A stretch of DNA of 64,000 nucleotides from BJGO01 sp964640655 (GTDB taxonomy: Bacteria; Bacteroidota; Bacteroidia; Chitinophagales; UBA10324), in NCBI GenBank assembly GCA_964640655.1, contig CAZXFT010000016.1, forward strand, positions 1-64,000, written 5' to 3'. Positions 51,069 to 59,543 of the stretch are shown one piece after another. Position numbers and translations under genes: made by a program. Under the pieces are notes generated by a model that searched no databases, had not been told where the DNA came from, and worked only from the letters and a program-made list of their open reading frames with translations. Within the stretch, counting starts at the first letter, position 1. The number at the start of each line of letters is the position of its first letter.

Positions 51069-52061
51069 ATGACCTTACTCATAGTTGTTGTAGTCCTTGC
51101 ATTAGCTTTCGATTTTATCAACGGTTTTCACGATGCTGCCAACAGTATCGCAACTGTAGTATCTACTCGTGTATTGTCACCCTTAACAGCTGTAATATGG
51201 GCTGCTGCATTTAACTTTTTAGCTTACTGGATTTTTGAATTGAAAGTGGCTGATACCGTTGCTAAAACAGTAAAGATTGATCATATCACTTTGACGGTTG
51301 TTATCAGTGGGTTGATAGCAGCTATCATTTGGAATCTGCTTACTTGGTGGTGGGGTATTCCTTCAAGCTCATCTCATACACTCATTGGTGGATTTGCAGG
51401 AGCCGGGCTTACACATGCCGGTTCTTTTTCGGCAGTGCAACTAGATAAGGTAATGCCAACAGTTTATTTTATTGTGTTGGCACCGCTAATAGGAATGATA
51501 CTATCTTACTTCCTCTCAGTTATCACACTTGCCATATGCAGAAAAATGAAACCAGAAGCTGTTGATACACAGTTTCGACGTTTACAGTTAATATCATCCG
51601 CAGCTTACAGTCTGGGTCATGGTGGTAACGATGCGCAAAAGGTTATGGGTATTATTGCAGCAGCTATGTTTTCTCAGGGAATGATTGAAGATACTAAGCA
51701 TTTGCCGGAGTGGGTGCCGCTATCGTGTTATGTTGCCATTGCGGCCGGTACTATGATTGGTGGCTGGAGAATTGTTAAAACAATGGGACAAAAAGTTACC
51801 AAGCTAACACCTTTCGAAGGCTTTGGTGCTGAAACAGCAGGTGCTTTTACTTTATTTCTTACCCAGTATTTTAAAATTCCTGTAAGTACAACACATACCA
51901 TCACAGGTGCCATCATAGGTGTTGGTGTTACGAAGCGTATTTCTGCAGTACGTTGGGGAGTAACATTAAAACTGCTTTGGGCTTGGGTTTTAACTATTCC
52001 TGTAAGTGCTACACTAGCTATGTTGATTTACCTGATTTTGAAAAATTTTATAGGAGAATAA
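51069..52061 (+). CDS. pit: Low-affinity inorganic phosphate transporter (Pit)
   Basis: The 330-residue membrane protein of the PiT family (PF01384) carries phosphate, probably with a metal and proton or sodium, across the inner membrane. FDFINGFHDAANSIATVVSTRVL near the start, GIPSSSSHTLIGGFAGAG, YSLGHGGNDAQKVMGII and IPVSTTHTITGAIIGVG are the duplicated signature motifs. It is the second gene of the DUF47-pit operon. Its stop touches the stop of the convergent gene at 52062. Confidence 0.94.
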   Translation: MTLLIVVVVLALAFDFINGFHDAANSIATVVSTRVLSPLTAVIWAAAFNFLAYWIFELKVADTVAKTVKIDHITLTVVISGLIAAIIWNLLTWWWGIPSSSSHTLIGGFAGAGLTHAGSFSAVQLDKVMPTVYFIVLAPLIGMILSYFLSVITLAICRKMKPEAVDTQFRRLQLISSAAYSLGHGGNDAQKVMGIIAAAMFSQGMIEDTKHLPEWVPLSCYVAIAAGTMIGGWRIVKTMGQKVTKLTPFEGFGAETAGAFTLFLTQYFKIPVSTTHTITGAIIGVGVTKRISAVRWGVTLKLLWAWVLTIPVSATLAMLIYLILKNFIGE

Positions 52062-53918
52062 TCAGTGATAAAAGGGTAGCAGGGTTTCGTAATAGATACC
52101 TGCTTGTACTTTTAGATGTGGTGCAATAACCGCATTCTCTTTTATTATGTTGCATACATAAATCCAAAGTGATACACCGTGTTCATCGGGTAGTACTTCC
52201 CAGGTGCGGCTCATTTCTGTTTTAATAAATCTATTCGCTTCGTTTAGCAAAGTTTCTGCAGTCGTATTAGCTTGTTCCAATTGTTTGGAACCTATCAGTA
52301 CTTCGAGAAGAAGAACTTCTGTTTCTCTATAAGATTGAACATAAGAGGTAAACAATTCCATATAACGGTCGGTAAAGCGTTTAACAGCTGCGGTATCTCC
52401 TTGAGATAATAATGATTGAGCTGTGCTCAGAAATTGCAACTTATAGTTGCTAATAAATTTGTCAAATGTCTCATTGTCGCGATGCGTAAAACGCCATTCG
52501 TATACTTTCAGTAATAAATCCTCTATACGAAGGTTAATGACCAGCTTGTTCTTGAGTTCGGCGTTAGTATGGAGTTGAAAAATCAGACCCAAGGATGACA
52601 AATTTTCGTTGTAAGGCTCATATATATAATCCATGCATGTGTTGGCAAAACAGAGTGCATAGGTTTTTATATTATTCTGTATAAAGTCAATTAAAAAAAC
52701 ATCTGCTGCATATAGATAGGTGCTCTTATAAGATGAGGTAAATGTCGTGAGTCGCTCTTTATTGTTTTCATCAAAATCGTTCACAACAAACATGATATTC
52801 TGTGCCTGTAATTGCACATAATCTTGTTGCGTCTTGAAAGTATAGGTAGCCAATGCCATCAACTCGTCTTCGGCAGAAACAAAGGGATTTGTATCGCTCA
52901 ACATAACAACTTTGTTTTGTAAATGCATATATTGCTGATCGCTGAGGTTTAATGCAAGTTTGTATTTATATCGTAGGAAATGAATGTAACGTGCAGTATT
53001 CAGCAAACTGCTATTCGTTACAACAACATCATTTCGCGTACTTTGAGTAGCTTGCACATATAAAAGCGGATAGGTGTCATTATCGCCGCCTGTAACCAGT
53101 AAACTGTTTAATGGACAAGAAACCAGAAAGTTCTTTGCAGTTGAAATAATAAATTCATCATACAAACCTTCAGGTAAAAAAGAGTTAGCCTCATTTTCAA
53201 AGCCCATCACCATTAAGGTTAAATACGCATTGAGATGTTCGTTGGAATATTTGGTGTATATATTACCCACCATTGTGGGGAACGTAGGGTTTTTATCACA
53301 GACCTGTTTAAAGAAAGAAATAGCTTGTCTTTCTCTATCAATAAATACACGCACCGAATCTGATGATACATCAGATCTGCTGAAAGTAGTGTCATATTTG
53401 CTTGTTGTGCTGTAAGCATCATACGACCATAAACATTGCGCAGCATAGTTGGAGTACGCACGACCAACAGCATATAATAATGTATCGCTCAGGTTGGGCA
53501 GTGAGGCATATAAGTCACATACATCGCTACTCCAGTTTTTATAACCAAAGAACGGATGAACCTCGAACGCGTTTGTGAAGTAATCATATTCGTAAGGTTT
53601 CCAATACGGATTGTCTACTTTGGACGATGACTTCAATGCCAGCTGCTGATATTGCTTTCGGTTGTAAGACCAAAGCAATAGTGATTCATAAGGGGTACCT
53701 TTTTGTACTGTCAGATCATAGAGTTCCACATACCAGCCAAAAGGTTTGCGGGCAAACTGCACCTGAATTTTGGATTCGAAGGATGTACTGTAATTCGACT
53801 TAAAGTGCTGAACCACACTCTCATAAGAAGGAAATTTATTGAGGCTGGGAGGTGCAGATTGTGCAATCGCTGAAATGACGGAAATCAGTATAAATGGTAA
53901 AATGAGTGCTTGCTTCAT
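52062..53918 (-). CDS. Secreted protein with DUF2723-like GDNDT motif, hypothetical
   Basis: The 618-residue product has a signal peptide (about 1-20, ending SAIAQ). Residues 272-315 read SLLVTGGDNDTYPLLYVQATQ ... DVVVTNSSLLNTARYIHFL, closely like the C-terminal segment of DUF2723 membrane proteins (GDNDTFPLWY ... VVNLSLLNTDWY). The membrane glycosyltransferase-like part of DUF2723 is absent. The rest is helical and may hold TPR-like repeats. It is divergent from the ECF sigma gene, 73 bp away. Function unknown. Confidence 0.65.
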   Translation of the reverse strand: MKQALILPFILISVISAIAQSAPPSLNKFPSYESVVQHFKSNYSTSFESKIQVQFARKPFGWYVELYDLTVQKGTPYESLLLWSYNRKQYQQLALKSSSKVDNPYWKPYEYDYFTNAFEVHPFFGYKNWSSDVCDLYASLPNLSDTLLYAVGRAYSNYAAQCLWSYDAYSTTSKYDTTFSRSDVSSDSVRVFIDRERQAISFFKQVCDKNPTFPTMVGNIYTKYSNEHLNAYLTLMVMGFENEANSFLPEGLYDEFIISTAKNFLVSCPLNSLLVTGGDNDTYPLLYVQATQSTRNDVVVTNSSLLNTARYIHFLRYKYKLALNLSDQQYMHLQNKVVMLSDTNPFVSAEDELMALATYTFKTQQDYVQLQAQNIMFVVNDFDENNKERLTTFTSSYKSTYLYAADVFLIDFIQNNIKTYALCFANTCMDYIYEPYNENLSSLGLIFQLHTNAELKNKLVINLRIEDLLLKVYEWRFTHRDNETFDKFISNYKLQFLSTAQSLLSQGDTAAVKRFTDRYMELFTSYVQSYRETEVLLLEVLIGSKQLEQANTTAETLLNEANRFIKTEMSRTWEVLPDEHGVSLWIYVCNIIKENAVIAPHLKVQAGIYYETLLPFYH

Positions 53919-53991
53919 GGATGCTCAAAACTATTTTAAAAATATTTTTTCAATGCTGTAACTTTTGCATCAGCTACACGCTTTACAAATA

Positions 53992-54477
53992 ATGAACCCA
54001 AAAGAATATAATGAATGCGTAACCGTATACAGCGATGCGGTATATCGATTTATTGTATCTAACCTAAAAGATGAAGATGATGCCAGCGATATTGTTCAAA
54101 ATGCTTTTGAGGTTCTCTGGAAGAACCATCTCAAGGTGGAGTTTGCCAAGGCTAAGTCTTACCTGTTTACGGTAGCCTACCGTGATATGATAGACTTTAT
54201 CAGAAAGCATAAACGAAAAATTCCTTTGCTGGAACAGCATGAAAACATTGCCGTTGATTACAATAACTACTCTGATACCAAACAAATTGTAGAACATTTT
54301 TTAAAGTCATTGCCCGAGGCTCAACAACATGTACTGATGCTGCGCGATTACGAAGGTTATAACTATAAAGAGATTGGTAATATCACAGGACTCAACGAAT
54401 CTCAGGTGAAAGTTTACATCTTTCGTGCACGAAAGGAATTAAAAAATTTAATTGTTAAAAAAGAACACGTGATATGA
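53992..54477 (+). CDS. ECF-type RNA polymerase sigma factor
   Basis: The product of about 161 residues has sigma region 2 (EDDASDIVQNAFEVLWKN ... AKSYLFTVAYRDMIDFIRKHKRK) and region 4 (SLPEAQQHVLMLRDYEGYNYKEIGNITGLNESQVKVYIFRARKELKN). It should redirect RNA polymerase to a small set of promoters in response to an envelope signal. ATG 53992 (MNPKEYNECV) is preferred over an upstream TTG at 53965. It overlaps the next gene by 4 bp (ATGA), so the sigma and its likely anti-sigma are translationally coupled. Confidence 0.93.
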   Translation: MNPKEYNECVTVYSDAVYRFIVSNLKDEDDASDIVQNAFEVLWKNHLKVEFAKAKSYLFTVAYRDMIDFIRKHKRKIPLLEQHENIAVDYNNYSDTKQIVEHFLKSLPEAQQHVLMLRDYEGYNYKEIGNITGLNESQVKVYIFRARKELKNLIVKKEHVI

Positions 54478-55307
54478 TAAATAAAGAAAACATCGAGGAG
54501 TACCTGTTTCGCGCTGCTGAAAAAGATTTAACTGCCGAAGAACAACAAATGCTTGATCAGTTCATCAGCAAACATCCTGAGTACCGTGCTGACCTGCTCG
54601 TCTTTGAGCAAACTGTGCTGCAACCCAATAACGTAGTTTTTGCACATAAGAAACTTCTGTATAAACCTGAAGAAGACCGCAGAATTTTATTTATGCCATT
54701 GATGTGGCGTGTTGCTGCCGTATTCGCCTTGCTTCTTAGCTCAGTTTCTGCATATTATTATTTTATATCTTCTTCAACCCAAAGGTCTGAAGCAGTTGTT
54801 GTTGTTAAACCAAAATCCAATTCCAATCCAGTTCAAATTCAATCTGAGAATGTCAATTCTGACAAGACTGAAACCAGTGTTCAACCATTAGTAACACAAC
54901 CTGTTAAACCATCGGTTGCAAAACATCTTAATGCGCAGCAAAAGAATATTCAGAGCATTGAAAAAAATATTTCACAACCTGTAACTATTACACCTGATAC
55001 CACGCTTCACTCTCAAATGACGAACAATATAGTACAGCAGATGCCAACAACAAACGCTATAAATCCTGTGGACTATGCCGTGCAACCCGAATTAATTCAT
55101 CAGCCACAACAACAGCCACATACGATGCCTCAGAAAAAACTGAATAAGCGTGTAGAGTTAGTGAGTCGACTTTTACGCAAGACCGGTAACAAAGGTTTGG
55201 CCAATGGTGTGGAATATGTTGCCCAACTTAAAGACAAAGAAATAGAGATCTCTTATAATTCACGTTACATCAATTTTCAAAAATCATTTTCACTTAGTAA
55301 ACTTTAA
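54474..55307 (+). CDS. Anti-sigma-factor-like single-pass membrane protein
   Basis: The 277-residue product has a cytoplasmic N-terminal region (ENIEEYLFRAAEKDLTAEEQQMLDQFISKHPEYRADLL) of the kind seen in Bacteroidota anti-sigma factors, a membrane helix at about 78-98 (RVAAVFALLLSSVSAYYYFI) and a Gln/Pro/Asn-rich periplasmic region. The C-terminal 50 residues (RVELVSRLLRKTGNKGLANG ... ISYNSRYINFQKSFSL) look folded. There is no HxxxCxxC zinc motif. Position directly behind the ECF gene, with overlap, is the main evidence for its role. Confidence 0.75.
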   Translation: MINKENIEEYLFRAAEKDLTAEEQQMLDQFISKHPEYRADLLVFEQTVLQPNNVVFAHKKLLYKPEEDRRILFMPLMWRVAAVFALLLSSVSAYYYFISSSTQRSEAVVVVKPKSNSNPVQIQSENVNSDKTETSVQPLVTQPVKPSVAKHLNAQQKNIQSIEKNISQPVTITPDTTLHSQMTNNIVQQMPTTNAINPVDYAVQPELIHQPQQQPHTMPQKKLNKRVELVSRLLRKTGNKGLANGVEYVAQLKDKEIEISYNSRYINFQKSFSLSKL

Positions 55308-55311
55308 TCTT

Positions 55312-56412
55312 ATGCAAATCCGAATTATTTTATTGATACTGATACTTGCAGTCCTGAAAACCGCAAACGCACAAACACCACCGCCACCGCCACAAACACC
55401 ACCTCCTCCTGCAATTAATGAGGCAGCTCTTCAACAACAACTCAGCATACTTCAACAACAACTCAGCGACTTGCAAAAACAGTTATCTGAAATATCCCAG
55501 CAACCTAACTCAGGTGATACGTCTAGCAAAGTGATTATCATCGATGGTAAAAACATCGTTATCTCCGGCGACGATTTTGAGAAAAGCATGCGAGATCTTA
55601 CCAATGATTCTTTGCTTCTTGGTAAAGGGCTTAAAATTTATCAGAACAATGATAGTGTTATTGTAAATATTGGTGGAATGAAAGTTCGTGTCCTTGACCA
55701 GCAACCCGATTCAGATGCTGTTGTGATTCAGGAAGAGATTATAACAGAATTAGAACCTGAAGATGATGACATAAATGAAGACGATGATGGCGGTGTAATC
55801 AAAACACAGGTGTTTAGTTTACGAATGGGTTTTAATAATTTAATGTATAACAGGCAACTTAACACTGCTCCCGGATACAATGACCTGGAGTTGAATAACG
55901 CTAAATCGTTGAATGTTGGACTTGGTATAGTTAATATGCGTGTGAACCTGATTAAACACTGGTTGCGTTTTAATGCCGGATTACTCTATGATATCAATAA
56001 TTATCGTTTCACTACCGATGCATCACTTATTCCACGCATCGACTCAGTGGCATTCAAGCCAAAAGAGTCAACTGAGAATATTTCAAAGAATAAGTTAACT
56101 ACCACATATTTAATGCTGCCTGTAAACTTCACTTTTACATCATCAAAAGAATCAAAGAAAGCTTTCAGGATGAGTGCCGGATTCCGTGTAGGTTACCGCG
56201 TAGGTGCACACACCAAGCAAGTGGTGGATAGCAAGAAAGAAAAAGTGCGTGACGACTTCAACTTAAATCCTATAAAGTACGGTGTTACAGCTTCTATTGG
56301 TTATAGTTGGTTAAACCTTTATGCCGACTACGATATGACTACTCTTTTCAGGGATAATACACAGCCGGCTCTCATTCCAATACAAGTTGGCATAGTGTTA
56401 GCAGGCTTCTAA
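55312..56412 (+). CDS. Outer-membrane barrel protein with proline-rich and coiled-coil N-terminus
   Basis: The 366-residue product has a signal peptide ending KTANAQ, a proline-rich stretch (TPPPPPQTPPPPA), and a Gln/Leu coiled coil (LQQQLSILQQQLSDLQKQLSE). An acidic linker (EDDDINEDDDGG) leads to a C-terminal barrel domain (VFSLRMGFNNLMYNRQL, MNVRVNLIKHWLRFNAGLLYD, FRMSAGFRVGYRVGAHT, YGVTASIGYSWLNLYADYDM) ending in Phe. It lies 4 bp behind the anti-sigma gene and a terminator follows, so it is the third gene of the sigma cassette. A surface sensor or target role is inferred. Confidence 0.78.
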   Translation: MQIRIILLILILAVLKTANAQTPPPPPQTPPPPAINEAALQQQLSILQQQLSDLQKQLSEISQQPNSGDTSSKVIIIDGKNIVISGDDFEKSMRDLTNDSLLLGKGLKIYQNNDSVIVNIGGMKVRVLDQQPDSDAVVIQEEIITELEPEDDDINEDDDGGVIKTQVFSLRMGFNNLMYNRQLNTAPGYNDLELNNAKSLNVGLGIVNMRVNLIKHWLRFNAGLLYDINNYRFTTDASLIPRIDSVAFKPKESTENISKNKLTTTYLMLPVNFTFTSSKESKKAFRMSAGFRVGYRVGAHTKQVVDSKKEKVRDDFNLNPIKYGVTASIGYSWLNLYADYDMTTLFRDNTQPALIPIQVGIVLAGF

Positions 56413-56440
56413 TTCATCTTCATAATGTGTTGGGTTCATA

Positions 56441-56493
56441 GAAGCCGGAAGGCTTCGCACATTAGGCCCCGCCTCACCGCGGGGCTTTTTTTA
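56441..56493 (+). terminator. Tandem hairpins; rho-independent terminator of the sigma cassette
   Basis: GAAGCC / GGCTTC (56441-56456) is followed by GCCCCGC / GCGGGGC (56466-56485) and a T-run. The T-run abuts the stop codon of the convergent T9SS gene. Confidence 0.85.
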
Positions 56494-57357
56494 TTTAGCA
56501 CGATAAAAGCTTATGCATTTCCTGGTATTACCGGCTACAACTTCAAGAAGATATATTCCTTCCTGAAGGGTACCAGTATAGATTATTTTATTGTTAGTGG
56601 CACCTTGTTGAACCATCCTGCCGTCCAATTGATAAATAGCAAAAACAACATCATCATTCATCAGAACTCGATCCTGCAATATGGTAAATTGAAGCGTGTT
56701 AATCAATTCTTCAACTCCAGTACAAATTGCAACCTGTATATAAGCATTCACGGTGGAGCTACATCCGAAACTATCGGTATAGCTATAGTAAACGTTGTAA
56801 AACCCTACAGCAGCCTGTGAAGCAAGAAAATTATTGTTGTTTAATAAGTCGCCACTGAATGTACCACCTGCTGGCAAACCGGTTAACACAATGTCATTAC
56901 TTGGTAAACATATCGGGTCAGGAATTCCTTCAATTACAGGATCGGGGTTAGGCATAATATTCACTTCAATTTCATCGCTTGCCGTGCAACCATAGACGTC
57001 GGTAAGTGTAACACTGTATATACCACTTGTGCCAAGAAATATAGAGTCGGCAACCATTCCATTGTTCCAGGTGTAATAACCGCCGGACCCTTGAGGAACC
57101 AACATGCCAATAGTGCGCTCACAAACTACAATATCATCCCCTAAAGAAACAAAAGGACTAGAAACATAAACAGTATAGGTAACCACACTGTCACCAGGTT
57201 GAAAGGTAATGCTGTACTGGCCGGCACTACTGATGAGTGTTCCATTGATGTTAATAGTCTGTCCATTACAAATGGTTAAAGTATCAAGAGTTTGTGCTGA
57301 TACATTATTATTTATGAATAACGCTATCAGAATAAAAGGGATTAAATAGTATTTCAT
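56491..57357 (-). CDS. Secreted protein with PKD/Ig-like repeats and T9SS tail
   Basis: The product of about 288 residues has a signal peptide ending NNVSAQ and two or more beta-sandwich-like units with the GxYxVTxTDxxGC pattern (SGIYSVTLTDVYGCTASDEI, NVYYSYTDSFGCSSTVNAY), typical of SprB/HYR-like adhesin repeats. The last 80 residues form a T9SS tail (LQFTILQDRVLMNDDVVFAIYQ ... LQEGIYLLEVVAGNTRKCISFY). ATG 57357 is chosen (MKYYLIPF). It is convergent with the sigma cassette. It may be an adhesin fragment; function unknown. Confidence 0.78.
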   Translation of the reverse strand: MKYYLIPFILIALFINNNVSAQTLDTLTICNGQTININGTLISSAGQYSITFQPGDSVVTYTVYVSSPFVSLGDDIVVCERTIGMLVPQGSGGYYTWNNGMVADSIFLGTSGIYSVTLTDVYGCTASDEIEVNIMPNPDPVIEGIPDPICLPSNDIVLTGLPAGGTFSGDLLNNNNFLASQAAVGFYNVYYSYTDSFGCSSTVNAYIQVAICTGVEELINTLQFTILQDRVLMNDDVVFAIYQLDGRMVQQGATNNKIIYTGTLQEGIYLLEVVAGNTRKCISFYRAK

Positions 57358-57430
57358 TGTTGAGGTGATCTTGTTCAAATGTAATCAGCAATATTGAATT
57401 GATTGAAGTTATAATAAAGTTGAGAACTGC

Positions 57431-57438
57431 TACATTTG
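57431..57438 (+). promoter_or_regulatory. Predicted -7 box 5 nt before the pdxJ start
   Basis: TACATTTG matches TAnnTTTG and ends 5 nt before GTG 57444. A TTG at 57403-57405 gives a slightly long 25-nt spacer. Confidence 0.4.
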
Positions 57439-57443
57439 AACAC

Positions 57444-58157
57444 GTGACAAAACTGAGTGTAAATATTAACAAGTTTGCGACACTGCGCAACGCACGGGGT
57501 GGCAATCTGCCTGATGTAGTAAAAGCAGCAGCAGACTGTCAGAACTTTGGTGCTGACGGTATTACTGTTCACCCGCGACCAGATGAAAGACACATCCGAT
57601 ATAGTGATGTTTTTGGTATTAAACCCAACATCACAACGGAACTTAATATTGAAGGTAAGCCAAATGACAAATTCATTGAAATGGTCCTGGATGTAAAGCC
57701 TGATCAGGTAACATTAGTACCTGATTCAGACGATGCCTTAACCAGTGACTGCGGCTGGGATACTATCTCCAACAAGGACTATTTACGCGGCGTGATTGAT
57801 GTGTTTAAGAAAGCCGGCATTCGTGTTTCCATTTTTCTGAATCCTGAGCTTAATATGGTGGATGCCGCATTAGATACCGGAACTGATCGTGTAGAACTAT
57901 ACACAGGGCCTTATGCAGAAGACTTTTTTACTGATAAACAAAAAGCCATTCATCCATACCGGGCCGCTGCACAGCGTGCAAATGAACTTGGCCTGGGTAT
58001 CAACGCCGGTCATGATTTGAATCTGCATAATCTTCAATACTTAAAACAACAACTTCCCCGGCTCGATGAAGTGAGTATTGGTCATGCGCTTATCTGCGAT
58101 GCGATCTATCTGGGTTTAGAAAACACCATTCAGCTTTATAAACGTCAACTTATCTGA
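57444..58157 (+). CDS. pdxJ: Pyridoxine 5'-phosphate synthase
   Basis: The 237-residue enzyme condenses 1-deoxy-xylulose-5-phosphate with aminoacetone phosphate in vitamin B6 synthesis. Motifs are SVNINKFATLRNARGG at the start, GADGITVHPRPDERHI, TTELNIEGKP, VTLVPD, and GLGINAGHDLNLHNL with SIGHALICDAI near the end. I choose GTG 57444 (MTKLSVN) because E. coli PdxJ begins at this point; the longer frame to 57399 runs over the promoter. plsC follows 2 bp after the stop. Confidence 0.93.
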   Translation: MTKLSVNINKFATLRNARGGNLPDVVKAAADCQNFGADGITVHPRPDERHIRYSDVFGIKPNITTELNIEGKPNDKFIEMVLDVKPDQVTLVPDSDDALTSDCGWDTISNKDYLRGVIDVFKKAGIRVSIFLNPELNMVDAALDTGTDRVELYTGPYAEDFFTDKQKAIHPYRAAAQRANELGLGINAGHDLNLHNLQYLKQQLPRLDEVSIGHALICDAIYLGLENTIQLYKRQLI

Positions 58158-58159
58158 TA

Positions 58160-58867
58160 TTGAAAAAAATATTTGCGATATATGGTCTTATAGTCTTTGC
58201 TCTTATCATCATTGTAAGCATACCTATCTATTACTTTGTGTTTCTTACCAAGAGCGGAATAGCACGCGACAGGGCAGGACACAGAATATCACGCAATGCT
58301 GCTCATGTTCTCTTCTTCTTTTTTGCAACAAGAATTAAAGTTGAAAACGCCTCATGGGTAAAGCCTACAGACGTTTACATTTTCGTGGCTAATCACAGCA
58401 GTTTGCTAGATGTGCCTGCTGTAGCAATGATTACACCTAATACTTTTAAGTTTTTAGCCAAGCATGAGTTAACTAAAATTCCTTTGTTCGGATACATCAT
58501 CAAGAACCTTTACTTCAGCGTGAAACGTACTGATAAAGACGACCGTGCTCGCAGTATGGATGCTATGAAAGAATGCTTGGAGCGTGGTGTATCACTTTTT
58601 ATTTTTCCTGAAGGCACTCGAAATAAAACCAATGAACCATTGGCATACTTTTATGACGGTGCATTTAAACTGGCCATTCACAGCAGCAAACCTTTGATGG
58701 TTTGTACTATTTTGGATTCCAAGAAATTATTAAATGGTTCTTCTATGAGACCGGGAACCATTACATGCATTTTCTCAAATCCAATTATACCCGCAGCAGA
58801 CGACACTGTGGAAACTCTCAAAGATCGGGTACGTGTGGAGATGCTACGGAAGTTGCATTCCGCTTGA
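58160..58867 (+). CDS. plsC: 1-acyl-sn-glycerol-3-phosphate acyltransferase
   Basis: The 235-residue membrane-associated enzyme makes phosphatidic acid for phospholipids. The acyltransferase motif NHSSLLDVPAV (NHxxxxD) is at about 80, and FPEGTRNKTNEPL carries motif III. An N-terminal hydrophobic helix anchors it (LIVFALIIIVSIPIYYFVFL). The start is TTG at 58160, 2 bp behind pdxJ, so coupling is likely although no pathway link is known. It overlaps the convergent lipoprotein gene by 24 bp. Confidence 0.9.
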   Translation: MKKIFAIYGLIVFALIIIVSIPIYYFVFLTKSGIARDRAGHRISRNAAHVLFFFFATRIKVENASWVKPTDVYIFVANHSSLLDVPAVAMITPNTFKFLAKHELTKIPLFGYIIKNLYFSVKRTDKDDRARSMDAMKECLERGVSLFIFPEGTRNKTNEPLAYFYDGAFKLAIHSSKPLMVCTILDSKKLLNGSSMRPGTITCIFSNPIIPAADDTVETLKDRVRVEMLRKLHSA

Positions 58868-59542
58868 TTCCTGAAAATCAATATCCGTTGGTATGGTGAA
58901 GTATGTATTACTAACGGTTACGTTATCTTCTACTTTATATGCGACATACTCGTAACCAAAATCTAATGTACGGCTGATTTCACGGAGAGGAATATTATTC
59001 CATATTGAATACAACCCGTTAAAATTCATAGCCTCATAATTAATGGAATAAATTGTACACAACTTACCTGCAATTATTTCTGTGCCTTGCTCTTCAATAC
59101 CAAATTCTTGCATGGTGTTTGCATCAATCTTAGAAAAATCTAATTGAGTTGGGTTTGCGTTACGGCTGATCTTGGTGATGTAACCTGTTTTCTTTTCGGG
59201 GTTGAAACTATAGGAATGACCATCAATATCAAGGGTAACCTGTGTTGTAGTGACTCGTTGTCCGGCTGCCTCAATAACCGTAACCGTCTCTACACGGCGC
59301 TTGGTGCCGTAATCATCAAAGTATATAGTTCGCTCTATGTCAGAGCCATGAATGGGCTTTGTACTTTTCATATAAATGATGCCCGACTTAATTTCCTTTG
59401 GATTTATTGCATCTGCATTATTCAATTCAGATTCATTATAGTTCGTATCTCCAACCTGAGAGTTGTCTTCAATCACTACAGTTTTCTGAGTGCATGAAAA
59501 CAATAACAATAGCGTGAACAATAAACTGGTGTAGCGCAACAT
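58844..59542 (-). CDS. Hypothetical lipoprotein, DUF4412-like
   Basis: The product of about 232 residues has a lipoprotein signal (LLLLFSC) and a beta-rich body with GIIYMKSTKPIHGSDIERTIYFDDYGTKRRVETVTV, GHSYSFNPEKKTGYITKI and EEQGTEIIAGKLCTIYSINYEAM. These segments resemble DUF4412-type Bacteroidota proteins, which are exported and uncharacterised. I start at ATG 59542, just after the aminotransferase stop; a GTG at 59551 would overlap it. It is the second gene of that operon. Confidence 0.65.
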   Translation of the reverse strand: MLRYTSLLFTLLLLFSCTQKTVVIEDNSQVGDTNYNESELNNADAINPKEIKSGIIYMKSTKPIHGSDIERTIYFDDYGTKRRVETVTVIEAAGQRVTTTQVTLDIDGHSYSFNPEKKTGYITKISRNANPTQLDFSKIDANTMQEFGIEEQGTEIIAGKLCTIYSINYEAMNFNGLYSIWNNIPLREISRTLDFGYEYVAYKVEDNVTVSNTYFTIPTDIDFQESSGMQLP

Positions 59543-59543
59543 T

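Noticed and set aside
56491..57357. Possible CRISPR or phage-tail-like repeats in the T9SS protein gene
   Set aside because: The repeats are protein-level beta-sandwich units, not DNA repeats with constant spacers.
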